Source of the DNA: Paracoccus marinaquae
Lineage (GTDB): Bacteria > Pseudomonadota > Alphaproteobacteria > Rhodobacterales > Rhodobacteraceae
Direction: 5' to 3'
DNA: 64,000 bases
Assembly: GCF_018860165.1 (NCBI RefSeq)
Contig: NZ_JAHKNG010000001.1
Coordinates: forward strand, 124,001 to 188,000
Part shown: one piece after another, positions 55,327-64,000 of the stretch
Numbering within the stretch: position 1 is the stretch's first letter
Layout: each line of letters opens with the position of its first letter
Translations under genes and position numbers: made by a program
Notes under the pieces: generated by a model
Told to the model about the DNA's origin: nothing
The model's database searches: none
The model's input: only the letters and a program-made list of their open reading frames with translations

Positions 55327-56568
55327 ATGCGATCCATTCTGACCACGCTTCTGGCGGTCGCCCTGCTGACTTTGCCGGCCCGTGCCGAGGAGGCGCCGGC
55401 GCCCGGGGTCGCGGGTTCGGTGCCCACGGTCACGGTGGTCGCGGCCGTGAAGGCCGAGGTTCAGGCGCAGGTGCCGGTGACGGGAACGCTGGTGGCGCGT
55501 CGGCCGGTCGAGGTCTTCGCGAAGGTTTCGGGCTTCGAGATCATCGAATTGCTGGCCGAGCCGGGCGACGCTGTGGAGGAAGGGCAGGTGCTGGCGCGGC
55601 TGTCGGTCGATACGCTGGCGGCGCAGCTGGCGCAGGCCGAGGCGGAATATCAGCGGGCCAGGGCCGGGGTCGGGCAGGCGCAAAGCAATATCGACAGCGC
55701 CGAGGCCCTGCTGACGCAGGCCGAGATCGCCCTGAAACGCGCCGAACAGCTGCGGCAGGGCGGCAATACCCCGCAGGCGACGCTGGATCAGGCGATCGCG
55801 GCGGCGGCGAATGCCCGGGCCACCGCTGCCTCGGCCTCGGACGGGCTGGCGGTGGCTACGGCGGCGCTGGCCCTGGCCGAGGCGGCACGGCGGATCGCCT
55901 CGCTGGACATGGACCGGGCCGAGATCACCGCGCCGGTCGCCGGGCTGGTGACGGCGCGCAATGCCGAACTGGGCGCCCTGTCCGGAGCCTCGGCCCAGCC
56001 GCTTTTTGCGATGATCGCCGGGGGCGAGATCGAGTTGGAGGCCGAGGTCATCGAAACCGCCCTGCCGGACCTGAAGGCCGGGGATCCGGTCGAGGTCCAT
56101 GTGGCGGGTGTGGGCGCGGTGCAGGGCAGGGTGCGGCTGGTTCCGGCCGCGGTCGATCCGGCCACGCGGCTGGGCCTGATGCGGATTTCGCTTGGCGAGG
56201 CCTCGGGGCTGCGGATCGGGCTGTTTGCCAGCGGCCAGGTCGTGACCGGCCGGCACGAGGCGGTGATGGTGCCGGCGGCGGCGGTGCTGTCGGATGCGGA
56301 AGGCGACCGGGTGCAGGTGGTCCGCGATGGCCGGATCGAGACGCGCGAGATCACCGCCGGCCTCTTGTGGCAGGGGCGTCGCGAGATCGTCGCGGGGCTG
56401 GCCGAGGGCGAGGTGGTGGTGGCCCGCGCCGGCGCGTTCTTCCGCGATGGCGACCCGGTGCGCCCGGTCCCCTCGGCCAAGGAGGAGGGCGGGTTGCAGA
56501 CCGGAACCGCCGCGACCGGCGCAACCGCCAGCGCCGGCGTGGCGGCGGACGGGGCCCGCAAGCCATGA
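55327..56568 (+). CDS. RND efflux periplasmic adaptor subunit
   Basis: A 413-residue membrane fusion protein with a signal peptide (SILTTLLAVALLTLPARA). The lipoyl-like domain reads VEVFAKVSGFEIIELLAEPGDAVEEGQVLARL. The alpha-hairpin (about 100-185) has AEQLRQGGNTPQATLDQA, and ITAPVAGLVTARNAELGAL is the return lipoyl strand. The C-terminus ends in an Ala/Thr-rich tail. The start follows GGGAGAG. It is coupled to the permease by ATGA at 56565. Confidence 0.93.
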   Translation: MRSILTTLLAVALLTLPARAEEAPAPGVAGSVPTVTVVAAVKAEVQAQVPVTGTLVARRPVEVFAKVSGFEIIELLAEPGDAVEEGQVLARLSVDTLAAQLAQAEAEYQRARAGVGQAQSNIDSAEALLTQAEIALKRAEQLRQGGNTPQATLDQAIAAAANARATAASASDGLAVATAALALAEAARRIASLDMDRAEITAPVAGLVTARNAELGALSGASAQPLFAMIAGGEIELEAEVIETALPDLKAGDPVEVHVAGVGAVQGRVRLVPAAVDPATRLGLMRISLGEASGLRIGLFASGQVVTGRHEAVMVPAAAVLSDAEGDRVQVVRDGRIETREITAGLLWQGRREIVAGLAEGEVVVARAGAFFRDGDPVRPVPSAKEEGGLQTGTAATGATASAGVAADGARKP

Positions 56569-59500
56569 ACCTGTCCACCTGGTCGATCCGGCACCCCGTT
56601 CCACCGATCGCGATCTTCCTGGTGCTGGTGGTCGTCGGGCTGTTCAGCTTTTCGCGGCTGCCGGTGACGGCGATGCCGAATATCGACCTGCCGATCATCG
56701 GCGTCACCATCGACCAGCCCGGCGCGGCCCCCTCGGAGCTGATCACGCAGGTCATCCAGCCGGTCGAGGACAGCATCGCCGCGGTGACCGGGGTGCGCCA
56801 CATCACCTCGACCGCGACCGACAGCACGGCCAGCATCACCATCGAGTTCGAGCTGGAAACCGACAGCGACCGGGCGGTGAACGACGTGAAGGACGCGGTG
56901 TCCAATGTCCGCGCCGACCTGCCCGAAAGCATCAGCGAGCCGATCACCCAGCGTGTCGATGTCACCGGCTTTCCGATTCTGACCTATGCCGTCAGCGACC
57001 CGGCCCAGAGCATCGAGGAGCTGTCGAAATTCGTCGATGACGTGATCGGGCGCGAGCTGTCCAATGTCAGCGGCGTCGCCCGGACCACCCGCATCGGCGG
57101 GGCCGAGCGCCAGATCAAGGTCGAACTGGATCCCGACCGCCTGCTGGCGCACGGGCTGACCGCGGCCGAGGTCTCGGGCCAGTTGCGGATGCGCAATATC
57201 GACATGGGTGGCGGGCGCGGCGATCTGGCTGGCAGCGAATATTCGATCCGCACGCTGGGCTCGGCCGATACGGTGACGCAACTGGCCGGGACGCCGGTCA
57301 GCATCGCCGGCGGCCGGACCGTCCGGCTGGATCAACTGGGCGAGGTGATCGACGGCGCCAGCGAGGAACGCACCTTCGCCCTGCTGGACGGTCAGCCTGT
57401 GGTCGCCTTCGGTGTCTATCGCGGGTCGGGCGAATCCGATCTGGGCGCGGGCGACGCGACCAAGGCAAAGCTGACCGAGATCGGCGCGCGCCATCCCAAT
57501 GCCCGGATCATGCTGATCGACGATGCCACGACCTATACCGCCTCCAGCTATCACAGCGCGATGGAGACGTTGTACGAGGGCGCGGCGCTGGCCGTGATCG
57601 TGGTGTTCCTGTTCCTGCGCAACTGGCGGGCGACGCTGATCGCGGCGGTGGCCTTGCCGCTGTCGATCATCCCGACCTTCTTCGTCATGCAGTTGCTGGG
57701 CTTCACGCTGAACGGGATCAGCCTTCTGGGCATCACCCTTGTCACCGGCATCCTGGTCGATGACGCCATCGTCGAGATCGAGAATATCGAACGCCATATC
57801 GGCATGGGGGCACCCGCCTATGAGGCCAGCGAGGAGGCGGCAAGCGAGATCGGCCTGACGGTGATTGCGATCAGCTTCTCGATCATCGCGGTCTTTGCTC
57901 CGGTCAGCTTCATGGGCGGGATTCCGGGGCAGTATTTCAAGCAGTTCGGCCTGACCGTCGCGGTCTCGGTGCTGTTCTCGCTGCTGGTGGCGAGGATCAT
58001 CACGCCGATGCTGGCGGCCTATTTCATGCGCGGGGTGGCCCATGACGGGCAGCCGCGCGACGCGTTGGTGATGCGGATGCTGATGACGGTCTGCCGCTGG
58101 ACGATGCGGCATCGCGGGCTGACGCTGCTGGCCGGGCTGGGGATTTTCGCCGGCTCGATCTTCTCGGCCACGCTGCTGCCGACCGAGTTCATTCCCGCCT
58201 CGGATATCGGCCGCAGCCAGATCAAGCTGGAATTGCCGCCGGGCGCGCCGATCGAGGAGACCGAGGATGCGGTGCGCCGGCTGACGCGGCAGATCCGCGG
58301 GACGCCCGAGGTGCAGTCGGTCTTTGCCTATGGCGATGGCCGCGATGTGACCGAGGCGCGGATCATGATCAATTACGGCAAGAAGGACAGCCGCGAGCGG
58401 TCGCAATTCGTGCTTGAGGCCGAACTGAAGCAGCGGCTGGCCGAGGTGCCCGACATGCGGCTGCATTTCCAGAACGAGGAGGGCCGCCACGACCTGACCA
58501 TCAACGTGCTGGGCGAGACCGAGGCTGGTGCTGCACTGGCGGCGCAGCGGCTGGCCGGCGCGATGGGTCGGTTGCCGACGCTGGAGGGGGTGACCTCGTC
58601 GGCCAGCCTGCAGCGGCCCGAGATCCAGATCCGCCCCCGCGCCGATATCGCCGCGCAGCTTGGCGTGACCGCCAGCGACATGGCGACGACGCTGCGGGTG
58701 GCGACGCTGGGCGATACCGATGCCAACCTTGCCAAGTTCAATGCCGGGGACGAGCAGATCCCGATCCTCGTGCGGCTGGACCGGGCAGTCCGGTCCGATC
58801 TGATGCAGGTGCGGAACCTGCGGGTGCCCGGCGCGGCCGGGCCGGTTCCGCTGGCCGCGGTCGCCGATGTCTCGCTTGCCGCGGGGGCGACCGAGATCGG
58901 CCGCTATGACCGGCAGTTCCAGACCGAGGTCAGCGCGAACCTGGCCGATGGCGCGCTGCTGGGGCCGGTGAATGCGCAGGTGACCGCGCTGCAGCAGGAG
59001 ATCGAGATGCCGCCCGGCACCGAGATCAAGGCGGCCGGCGACGCCGAGATCATGGCCGAGGTCTTCGGGGCCTTCGGGCTGGCCATGGGCTCGGGCGTGC
59101 TGCTGGTCTATGTGGTGCTGGTGCTGCTGTTCCATAATTTCGTCACCCCGGTGACCATCCTGCTGTCGCTGCCGCTGGCCATCGGCGGCGCCATCCTGGC
59201 GCTGTTCGTGACCGGCAATTCGATCAGCATGGCGGTGGTGATCGGGTTTCTGATGCTGATGGGGATCGTCACCAAGAACTCGATCATGCTGGTCGAATTT
59301 GCGCTGACAGCGATGGCGGCCGGCACGCCCAAGCGCGAGGCGATCCTCGATGCGGTGCACAAGCGCGCGCGGCCCATCGTCATGACCACCATCGCCATGA
59401 CTGCGGGCATGGTGCCCTCGGCGCTGGCGACCGGCGAGGGGGGCGAGTTCCGCTCGCCCATGGCGATTGCGGTGATCGGCGGGCTGCTGCTGTCGACGCT

Positions 59501-59621
59501 TTTGTCATTGCTGTTCGTGCCGTCGCTGTTCTCGGTCATCCACGGCGCGCAGCACGGGGTGTTCGGCTGGATTGGACAGCGGATCGGGCTGAACCGGGCG
59601 CGCGAGATGCCGGCCGAGTGA
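56565..59621 (+). CDS. RND efflux permease (HAE/AcrB-like)
   Basis: A 1018-residue inner-membrane pump with twelve helices. PNIDLPIIGVTIDQPGAAPSELI is the typical first periplasmic motif. Asp399/Asp400 in GILVDDAIVEIEN are the proton relay, and GFLMLMGIVTKNSIMLVEF marks the second half. It belongs to a simple adaptor-permease pair without an outer-membrane channel gene. It is not closely similar to the permease at 20850-23894. The substrate is unknown. Confidence 0.95.
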   Translation: MNLSTWSIRHPVPPIAIFLVLVVVGLFSFSRLPVTAMPNIDLPIIGVTIDQPGAAPSELITQVIQPVEDSIAAVTGVRHITSTATDSTASITIEFELETDSDRAVNDVKDAVSNVRADLPESISEPITQRVDVTGFPILTYAVSDPAQSIEELSKFVDDVIGRELSNVSGVARTTRIGGAERQIKVELDPDRLLAHGLTAAEVSGQLRMRNIDMGGGRGDLAGSEYSIRTLGSADTVTQLAGTPVSIAGGRTVRLDQLGEVIDGASEERTFALLDGQPVVAFGVYRGSGESDLGAGDATKAKLTEIGARHPNARIMLIDDATTYTASSYHSAMETLYEGAALAVIVVFLFLRNWRATLIAAVALPLSIIPTFFVMQLLGFTLNGISLLGITLVTGILVDDAIVEIENIERHIGMGAPAYEASEEAASEIGLTVIAISFSIIAVFAPVSFMGGIPGQYFKQFGLTVAVSVLFSLLVARIITPMLAAYFMRGVAHDGQPRDALVMRMLMTVCRWTMRHRGLTLLAGLGIFAGSIFSATLLPTEFIPASDIGRSQIKLELPPGAPIEETEDAVRRLTRQIRGTPEVQSVFAYGDGRDVTEARIMINYGKKDSRERSQFVLEAELKQRLAEVPDMRLHFQNEEGRHDLTINVLGETEAGAALAAQRLAGAMGRLPTLEGVTSSASLQRPEIQIRPRADIAAQLGVTASDMATTLRVATLGDTDANLAKFNAGDEQIPILVRLDRAVRSDLMQVRNLRVPGAAGPVPLAAVADVSLAAGATEIGRYDRQFQTEVSANLADGALLGPVNAQVTALQQEIEMPPGTEIKAAGDAEIMAEVFGAFGLAMGSGVLLVYVVLVLLFHNFVTPVTILLSLPLAIGGAILALFVTGNSISMAVVIGFLMLMGIVTKNSIMLVEFALTAMAAGTPKREAILDAVHKRARPIVMTTIAMTAGMVPSALATGEGGEFRSPMAIAVIGGLLLSTLLSLLFVPSLFSVIHGAQHGVFGWIGQRIGLNRAREMPAE

Positions 59622-59641
59622 GTTCGCGTCCCGCGACGGCC

Positions 59642-59696
59642 GGGGGGCTGTCTGCCCCCCGGAGCCCCCCGAGGATATTTCTGTGAAGAAGAAGGC
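59642..59696. repeat. GC-rich intergenic hairpin repeat, copy 2
   Basis: GGGGGG..CCCCCC hairpin (59642-59660), then GGAGCCCCCCGAGGATATTT and a purine-rich end (GAAGAAGAAGG). It shares the hairpin and the CCCCCCGAGG.TATTT tail with 38958-39014. It lies between the convergent permease and pdhC genes. Confidence 0.6.
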
Positions 59697-59756
59697 GGCG
59701 GAAATGCCGCGGCCGGCGCAGGGCTGCGCCGGCCGGGACAGGTTCGAGGGGTGCGA

Positions 59757-61058
59757 TCAGGCCAGCATGCCCATCGGGTTTTCCAGATGCGCGACGATGG
59801 CCTGCAGCAGCTGCGCCCCGAGCGCGCCGTCGATGACCCGGTGATCGACCGAAAGCGTCATCGACATGACGTTGCGGATCACCAGCTCGCCATTCTCGGC
59901 CACCGGCGTCTGGATGCCGCTGCCGACCGCGAGGATCGCGCCATGCGGCGGGTTGATGACGGCGTCGAAATTCTCGATGCCGAACATGCCGAGGTTGGAG
60001 ATCGCGAAGCTGCCGCCCTGGTATTCGTGCGGCGCCAGCTTCTTGGTCTTGGCGCGGGTGGCGAGATCCTTCATCTCGGCCGAAAGGGCCGACAGCGTCT
60101 TCTGCTGTGCGTCCTTCAGGACCGGGGTGAAGAGGCCGCCCTCGATCGCCACGGCGACCGCGACATCGGAGGGCTTCAGCTTCAGGATCCGGTCGCCGGC
60201 CCAGACGGCATTGGCATCCGGCACCTCCTGCAGCGCCAGCGCGCAGGCCTTGATGATGAAGTCATTGACCGACAGCTTCACGCCGCGGCCCTCCAGCTGC
60301 TTGTTCAGCGTGGCGCGGAACTTCATCAGCTCGTCCAGCTTGGCGGACCGGCGCAGGTAGAAATGCGGGATGGTCTGCTTGGCCTCGGTCAGACGGGCGG
60401 CGATGGTGCGGCGCATGCCGTCGAGTGCGATCTCTTCGGTCGGGCGGTCCGCATAGATCTTGAGGATCGCTTCGGCCGAGGGGCCGGCGGGTGCGGCTGC
60501 CGCCGCAGGGGCGGCGGCGGGTGCCGCAGCCGCCTTTGTTGGTGCGGCGCCCGGCTTCGCGCCTTCGACATCGGTCTTGACGATCCGGCCGCGCGGGCCG
60601 GAGCCGGCGATGCCGGCCAGATCGATGCCCTTTTCAGCGGCGATGCGGCGCGCCAGCGGCGAGGCGAAGATGCGGTCGCCGCTGGAAGATTTCGGCGCCG
60701 CCGGGGCAGGGGCGGCGGCGGCCGGCGCGGCAGCCGCTGGTGCCGCATCAGCCTTGGGCGCGGTGGCGGCCTCGGCCTTTTGGGCCGGTGCCGCGCCGAT
60801 GTCGGCGGCGCTTTCACCCTCTTCCAGAAGCACGGCGATGGGGGTGTTGACCTTCACGCCGGCGGTGCCCTCGGCCACGAGGATCTTGCCCACCGTGCCT
60901 TCATCCACGGCTTCGAATTCCATCGTCGCCTTGTCGGTCTCGATCTCGGCCAGGATATCGCCCGAGGAGACGGTATCGCCCTCTTTCACCAGCCATTTGG
61001 CCAGCGTGCCTTCCTCCATGGTCGGAGACAGCGCGGGCATCAGGATTTCTGTCGGCAT
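59757..61058 (-). CDS. pdhC: Pyruvate dehydrogenase E2 (dihydrolipoyl acetyltransferase)
   Basis: A 433-residue core subunit that transfers acetyl groups to CoA. There is one lipoyl domain (1-80, with lipoylated Lys in [10 protein letters not shown]), then an Ala/Pro linker. A peripheral-subunit-binding domain follows (about 133-170: [29 protein letters not shown]), then a second Ala-rich linker. The catalytic domain ends with the HxxxDG motif in [14 protein letters not shown]. It is the last gene of pdhABC, 12 nt after pdhB. Confidence 0.97.
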   Translation of the reverse strand: MPTEILMPALSPTMEEGTLAKWLVKEGDTVSSGDILAEIETDKATMEFEAVDEGTVGKILVAEGTAGVKVNTPIAVLLEEGESAADIGAAPAQKAEAATAPKADAAPAAAAPAAAAPAPAAPKSSSGDRIFASPLARRIAAEKGIDLAGIAGSGPRGRIVKTDVEGAKPGAAPTKAAAAPAAAPAAAAAPAGPSAEAILKIYADRPTEEIALDGMRRTIAARLTEAKQTIPHFYLRRSAKLDELMKFRATLNKQLEGRGVKLSVNDFIIKACALALQEVPDANAVWAGDRILKLKPSDVAVAVAIEGGLFTPVLKDAQQKTLSALSAEMKDLATRAKTKKLAPHEYQGGSFAISNLGMFGIENFDAVINPPHGAILAVGSGIQTPVAENGELVIRNVMSMTLSVDHRVIDGALGAQLLQAIVAHLENPMGMLA

Positions 61059-61070
61059 CTCGCGATCTCC

Positions 61071-62441
61071 TTACCTGTAGGTGACTTTCTTCACGGCTTC
61101 CACGACCTCGGCGGGCGTGATCAGCGCGTGCTTTTCCAGATTGGCGGCATAGGGCATGGGCACGTCCTTGCCGGTGCAGTTGATCACCGGCGCATCGAGG
61201 TAATCGAAGGCGTTTTCCATGATATAAGCCGAGAGGTGATTGCCGATCGAGGCCACCGGGAAGCCTTCCTCGACGGTCACGCAGCGATTGGTCTTCTTCA
61301 CCGATTCGATCACCGTGCCATAGTCGATCGGGCGCAGGGTGCGCAGGTCGATCACCTCGGCCTCGATGCCTTCGCCAGCCAGAGCCTCGGCGGCGGCCAG
61401 GGCGTGGCTCACGCCGATGCCGAAGCTGACGAGGGTCACGTCCTTGCCCGGGCGCGTGATGCTGGCCTTGCCGAAGGGGATGGTGAAATCCTCGAGATCC
61501 GGGACCTCGAAGCTGCGGCCGTAAAGGATCTCGTTTTCGAGGAAGATCACCGGGTTCGCATCGCGGATCGCGGTTTTCAGCAGGCCCTTCGCATCCGCCG
61601 CGCCATAGGGGATCACCACCTTGAGGCCGGGGATCTGCGCGAACCACGCCGAGTAATCCTGGCTGTGCTGGGCGGCGACGCGCGCGGCGGCACCGTTCGG
61701 TCCGCGGAACACGATCGGACAGCCCATCTGGCCGCCGGACATGTAGAGCGTCTTGGCGGCCGAGTTGATGATGTGGTCCATCGCCTGCATGGCGAAGTTG
61801 AAGGTCATGAACTCGACGATCGGACGCAGCCCGGCCAGAGCCGCGCCGGTGCCGATGCCGGCGAACCCGATCTCGGAGATGGGGGTGTCGACGACGCGGC
61901 GCGGGCCGTACTTGTCCAGCAGGCCCTGGCTGATCTTGTAGGCGCCCTGGTATTCGCCGACCTCTTCGCCCATCAGGAACACGGTTTCGTCGCGGGCCAT
62001 TTCCTCGTCCATGGCCTCGCGCAGCGCCTCGCGCACGGTCATGGTCTTCATCTTGGTGCCTTCGGGCCAGTCGGGGCTGGCATTGGCGGCGGGCGTCGCC
62101 GGTCCGGCCTCGGCGGCAGCGGCCGGAGCTTCTGCCCTGGCCTCGGCCGGGACAGCGGCGGCGGCAGGTGCGGGCGCCTTGATGTCGTCGGCGCTTTCGC
62201 CTTCCTCGACCAGCACGGCGATCGGGGTGTTCACCTTCACGCCCTCGCTGCCCTCGGCCACGAGGATCTTGCCGAGGATGCCTTCATCCACGGCCTCGAA
62301 TTCCATCGTTGCCTTGTCGGTCTCGATCTCGGCGATGATGTCGCCGGACTTGACCGCGTCGCCTTCCTTTTTCAGCCATTTCGCCAGCGTGCCTTCCTCC
62401 ATGGTCGGGGACAGGGCGGGCATCAGAATCTCGGTTGCCAT
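61071..62441 (-). CDS. pdhB: Pyruvate dehydrogenase E1 beta with N-terminal lipoyl domain
   Basis: 456 residues: a lipoyl domain (1-80, Lys in [10 protein letters not shown]), an Ala/Pro linker (about 82-125), then the E1-beta domain (about 132-456: [69 protein letters not shown]). The extra lipoyl domain on E1-beta is characteristic of alphaproteobacterial PDH. It lies 16 nt after pdhA. Confidence 0.97.
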   Translation of the reverse strand: MATEILMPALSPTMEEGTLAKWLKKEGDAVKSGDIIAEIETDKATMEFEAVDEGILGKILVAEGSEGVKVNTPIAVLVEEGESADDIKAPAPAAAAVPAEARAEAPAAAAEAGPATPAANASPDWPEGTKMKTMTVREALREAMDEEMARDETVFLMGEEVGEYQGAYKISQGLLDKYGPRRVVDTPISEIGFAGIGTGAALAGLRPIVEFMTFNFAMQAMDHIINSAAKTLYMSGGQMGCPIVFRGPNGAAARVAAQHSQDYSAWFAQIPGLKVVIPYGAADAKGLLKTAIRDANPVIFLENEILYGRSFEVPDLEDFTIPFGKASITRPGKDVTLVSFGIGVSHALAAAEALAGEGIEAEVIDLRTLRPIDYGTVIESVKKTNRCVTVEEGFPVASIGNHLSAYIMENAFDYLDAPVINCTGKDVPMPYAANLEKHALITPAEVVEAVKKVTYR

Positions 62442-62457
62442 TCTTGTGGTCCCTCCC

Positions 62458-63468
62458 TCAGGCGTCCGTCTCGGCGTAGATATCGGTCCACAGTTCCTCG
62501 AGGGCCGGTTCAGGGCTTTCCTTCGAGAATTCAGCGGCCTCGTTCACGATGTCCTTGATTTCCTTGTCCACCGCCTTCAACTCGTCCTCGGTGGCGTGAT
62601 TGCCCTGCAGCAGCAATTCGCGGACATGTTCGATGGCGTCGCGCTCGTCGCGCATCTTCTGCACCTCCTCGCGGGTGCGGTATTTCGCCGGGTCCGACAT
62701 CGAGTGGCCGCGATAGCGATAGGTCATCACCTCGAGGATGTAGGGGCCCTTGCCGGCGCGGCAATGCGCCACCGCCTTCTCGGAGGCGGCCTTCACGGCC
62801 AGCACGTCCATGCCGTCGACCTGCTCGCCCGGGATGCCGAAGGATTCGCCGCGGCCGTAAAGCGTCGTCGACTTGGTCGAGCGCTTCATCGAGGTGCCCA
62901 TGGCATACTGGTTGTTCTCGATCACGAAGATGACCGGCAGATCCCACAGTTCGGCCATGTTGTAGGTTTCGTAGACCTGGCCCTGGTTCGAGGCGCCGTC
63001 ACCGAAATAGGCGAAGGTGACATTGTCATTGCCCAGATACTTGTCGGCGAAGGCAAGGCCCGCGCCCAGCGGCACCTGCGCGCCGACGATGCCGTGGCCG
63101 CCGTAGAAATGTTTTTCGCGGCTGAACATGTGCATGCTGCCGCCCTTGCCCTTGGAATATCCGCCCTCGCGGCCGGTCAGCTCGGCCATGACGCCCTTGG
63201 GGTCCATGCCGCAGGCCAGCATGTGGCCGTGGTCGCGATAGGAGGTGATGCGCTTGTCGCCTTCCTTGGCGGCGGCCTCGAGGCCGACGACGACCGCTTC
63301 CTGACCGATATAGAGATGGCAGAAGCCACCGATCAGGCCCATGCCGTAAAGCTGGCCGGCCTTCTCCTCGAATCGGCGGATCAGCAGCATGTCGCGATAG
63401 TATTTCAGCAATTCGTCCTTCGACGTATTGGACGCAGCCGGCTTGCTGGCGGCGGGTCTCCTGGCCAT
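62458..63468 (-). CDS. pdhA: Pyruvate dehydrogenase E1 alpha
   Basis: A 336-residue thiamine-diphosphate subunit that decarboxylates pyruvate. [28 protein letters not shown] is the conserved N-terminus. The TPP/Mg motif is [12 protein letters not shown] followed by [28 protein letters not shown] is the phosphorylation-loop equivalent. The start follows AGGAGG. A 24-bp near-palindrome lies 29-52 nt upstream. Confidence 0.97.
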   Translation of the reverse strand: MARRPAASKPAASNTSKDELLKYYRDMLLIRRFEEKAGQLYGMGLIGGFCHLYIGQEAVVVGLEAAAKEGDKRITSYRDHGHMLACGMDPKGVMAELTGREGGYSKGKGGSMHMFSREKHFYGGHGIVGAQVPLGAGLAFADKYLGNDNVTFAYFGDGASNQGQVYETYNMAELWDLPVIFVIENNQYAMGTSMKRSTKSTTLYGRGESFGIPGEQVDGMDVLAVKAASEKAVAHCRAGKGPYILEVMTYRYRGHSMSDPAKYRTREEVQKMRDERDAIEHVRELLLQGNHATEDELKAVDKEIKDIVNEAAEFSKESPEPALEELWTDIYAETDA

Positions 63469-63496
63469 GCGGGCATTCCTCCTAGATGCGGTTTCG

Positions 63497-63520
63497 GGAT
63501 AGTTCAGCGTTAAACTATCC
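63497..63520. promoter_or_regulatory. 24-bp near-palindrome upstream of pdhA (operator candidate)
   Basis: Arms GGATAGTTCAGC and GTTAAACTATCC; 10 of 12 positions pair, with the outer eight perfect. It lies between ftsB and pdhA, 29 nt before the pdhA start. No regulator gene is adjacent in the window. Confidence 0.6.
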
Positions 63521-63589
63521 GTAACCTATTGCTCGGAAGGGTGCAATGCGGGAAACCGGATCGGCGCCCGGCGCGGCGGCAGGCTGCCG

Positions 63590-63883
63590 TCAGCGCAGGA
63601 TAATTTCGTCGGCACGGACCACGCCCAGCACCTCGCGGGCCTGTTCGTCCAGCAGATCCAGATCGAGGAAATCGTCCGACAGGCGGCGGGTCAGGTTCTG
63701 CATCCGGTCCACCTCGGCACGCAGCCTGTCGCGTTCGGCGGCAAGTTCGGCGGTCTCGGCCTCGACCTGGATCCGGCGCAGAATGCCGGAGGGGCCCTGC
63801 ACGGCGGCGAAGGCGAAATAGAGGCCAAGCGAGAGGGTCAGCACGAAGAAGATGGTGGCGCTGATCGAGAGACGTTGTGACAT
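63590..63883 (-). CDS. Septum formation initiator family protein (FtsB/DivIC-like)
   Basis: 97 residues: a short cytoplasmic N-terminus, one helix (ISATIFFVLTLSLGLYFAFAAV), and a coiled coil (about 44-80: VEAETAELAAERDRLRAEVDRMQ) ending in SDDFLDLDLLDEQAREVLG. This is the FtsB topology, a bitopic divisome scaffold with FtsL and FtsQ. Genes of this kind commonly precede pdhA in alphaproteobacteria. The start at 63883 gives the canonical length. Confidence 0.9.
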   Translation of the reverse strand: MSQRLSISATIFFVLTLSLGLYFAFAAVQGPSGILRRIQVEAETAELAAERDRLRAEVDRMQNLTRRLSDDFLDLDLLDEQAREVLGVVRADEIILR

Positions 63884-63963
63884 GAGGCGGGCCGGCGATT
63901 GTTTTGCGGGTTTGCCGCCGATCATGCCACAGGCGCGTGGGCAGGGGAATCCCCCGGCCGAGT

Positions 63964-64000
63964 TCAAAGCCGCTGCCGGAAGATCGTCTCGATCCGGGCG
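63964..64000 (-). CDS. Possible C-terminal fragment of a gene running off the window
   Basis: On the minus strand a frame enters from the edge reading ARIETIFRQRL and stops at 63964-63966. It would be the last dozen residues of a gene upstream of ftsB. It is too short to identify. Confidence 0.25.
   Translation of the reverse strand, partial: ARIETIFRQRL

Noticed and set aside
55788..59360. A 1190-codon open frame opposite the second RND permease
   Set aside because: Same reasoning: antisense to a clear family member, His/Arg/Gln-rich, no domain.
59751..62558. A 935-codon open frame opposite pdhB-pdhC
   Set aside because: Antisense shadow across two certain genes and their junction; no domain and no ribosome site.

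Overview
The window is GC-rich bacterial chromosome with no phage, plasmid, insertion sequence or CRISPR signal. Gene content points to an alphaproteobacterium of the Rhodobacteraceae, most like Paracoccus. Reasons: the order rsfS-rlmH-gpmI-envC-ctpA-rppH; pyruvate dehydrogenase E1-beta carrying its own lipoyl domain next to ftsB; the block ffh / chorismate mutase / rpsP-rimM-trmD-rplS-rpmE; a MipZ-type division ATPase; cysteine-poor L31 and L36 ribosomal proteins; and GC-rich intergenic hairpins ending in a CCCCCCGAGG..TATTT-like tail. The genus is inference; no alignment was run.

Layout. 1-5.8 kb: biotin genes bioD (cut by the edge) and bioA, then on the minus strand leuC and leuD (isopropylmalate dehydratase) with a secreted EEP-family hydrolase. 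5.9-13 kb: a MscS channel and the plus-strand run rsfS-rlmH-gpmI-envC-ctpA-rppH (ribosome maturation, glycolysis, cell-wall processing, RNA decay). 13-18.4 kb: mostly single metabolic or envelope genes (DMT transporter, small lipoprotein, lytic transglycosylase, YbaK deacylase, aldo/keto reductase, arylformamidase-like hydrolase). 18.6-24 kb: an RND efflux operon with two adaptors behind a strong palindrome. 24-32 kb: msrB-msrA, NADH dehydrogenase II, nitronate monooxygenase, an exported nucleosidase-like protein, and clpB with a heat-shock-type promoter. 32-39 kb: pyrF, a Nudix/NfeD/SPFH/N-formylglutamate-amidohydrolase run, tRNA-Val(GAC), rpmJ, a DUF1643 protein, an RTX-repeat protein and rpsO. 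39-44 kb: pyrG, secG, cobQ. 44-50 kb: minus-strand translation and SRP block, ffh to rpmE, containing three tandem GNAT acetyltransferases and a chorismate mutase. 50-55 kb: azoR with a divergent LysR regulator, a peroxidase-like gene, two coupled DMT exporters and mipZ. 55-59.6 kb: a second RND efflux pair. 59.7-64 kb: pdhABC behind ftsB.

Genes are closely packed and 4-nt stop/start overlaps (ATGA or GTGA) are frequent, so translational coupling is a major organising theme. No gene-free stretch exceeds about 300 bases. The features I would look at first are an 11-nt phased repeat found at two unrelated loci (27563-27617 and 46974-47017). At the second locus it lies inside a 25-codon ORF coupled on both sides. 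Two strong promoter-proximal palindromes also stand out, at 18597-18622 (RND operon) and 63497-63520 (pdhA). Neither has an obvious adjacent regulator gene.
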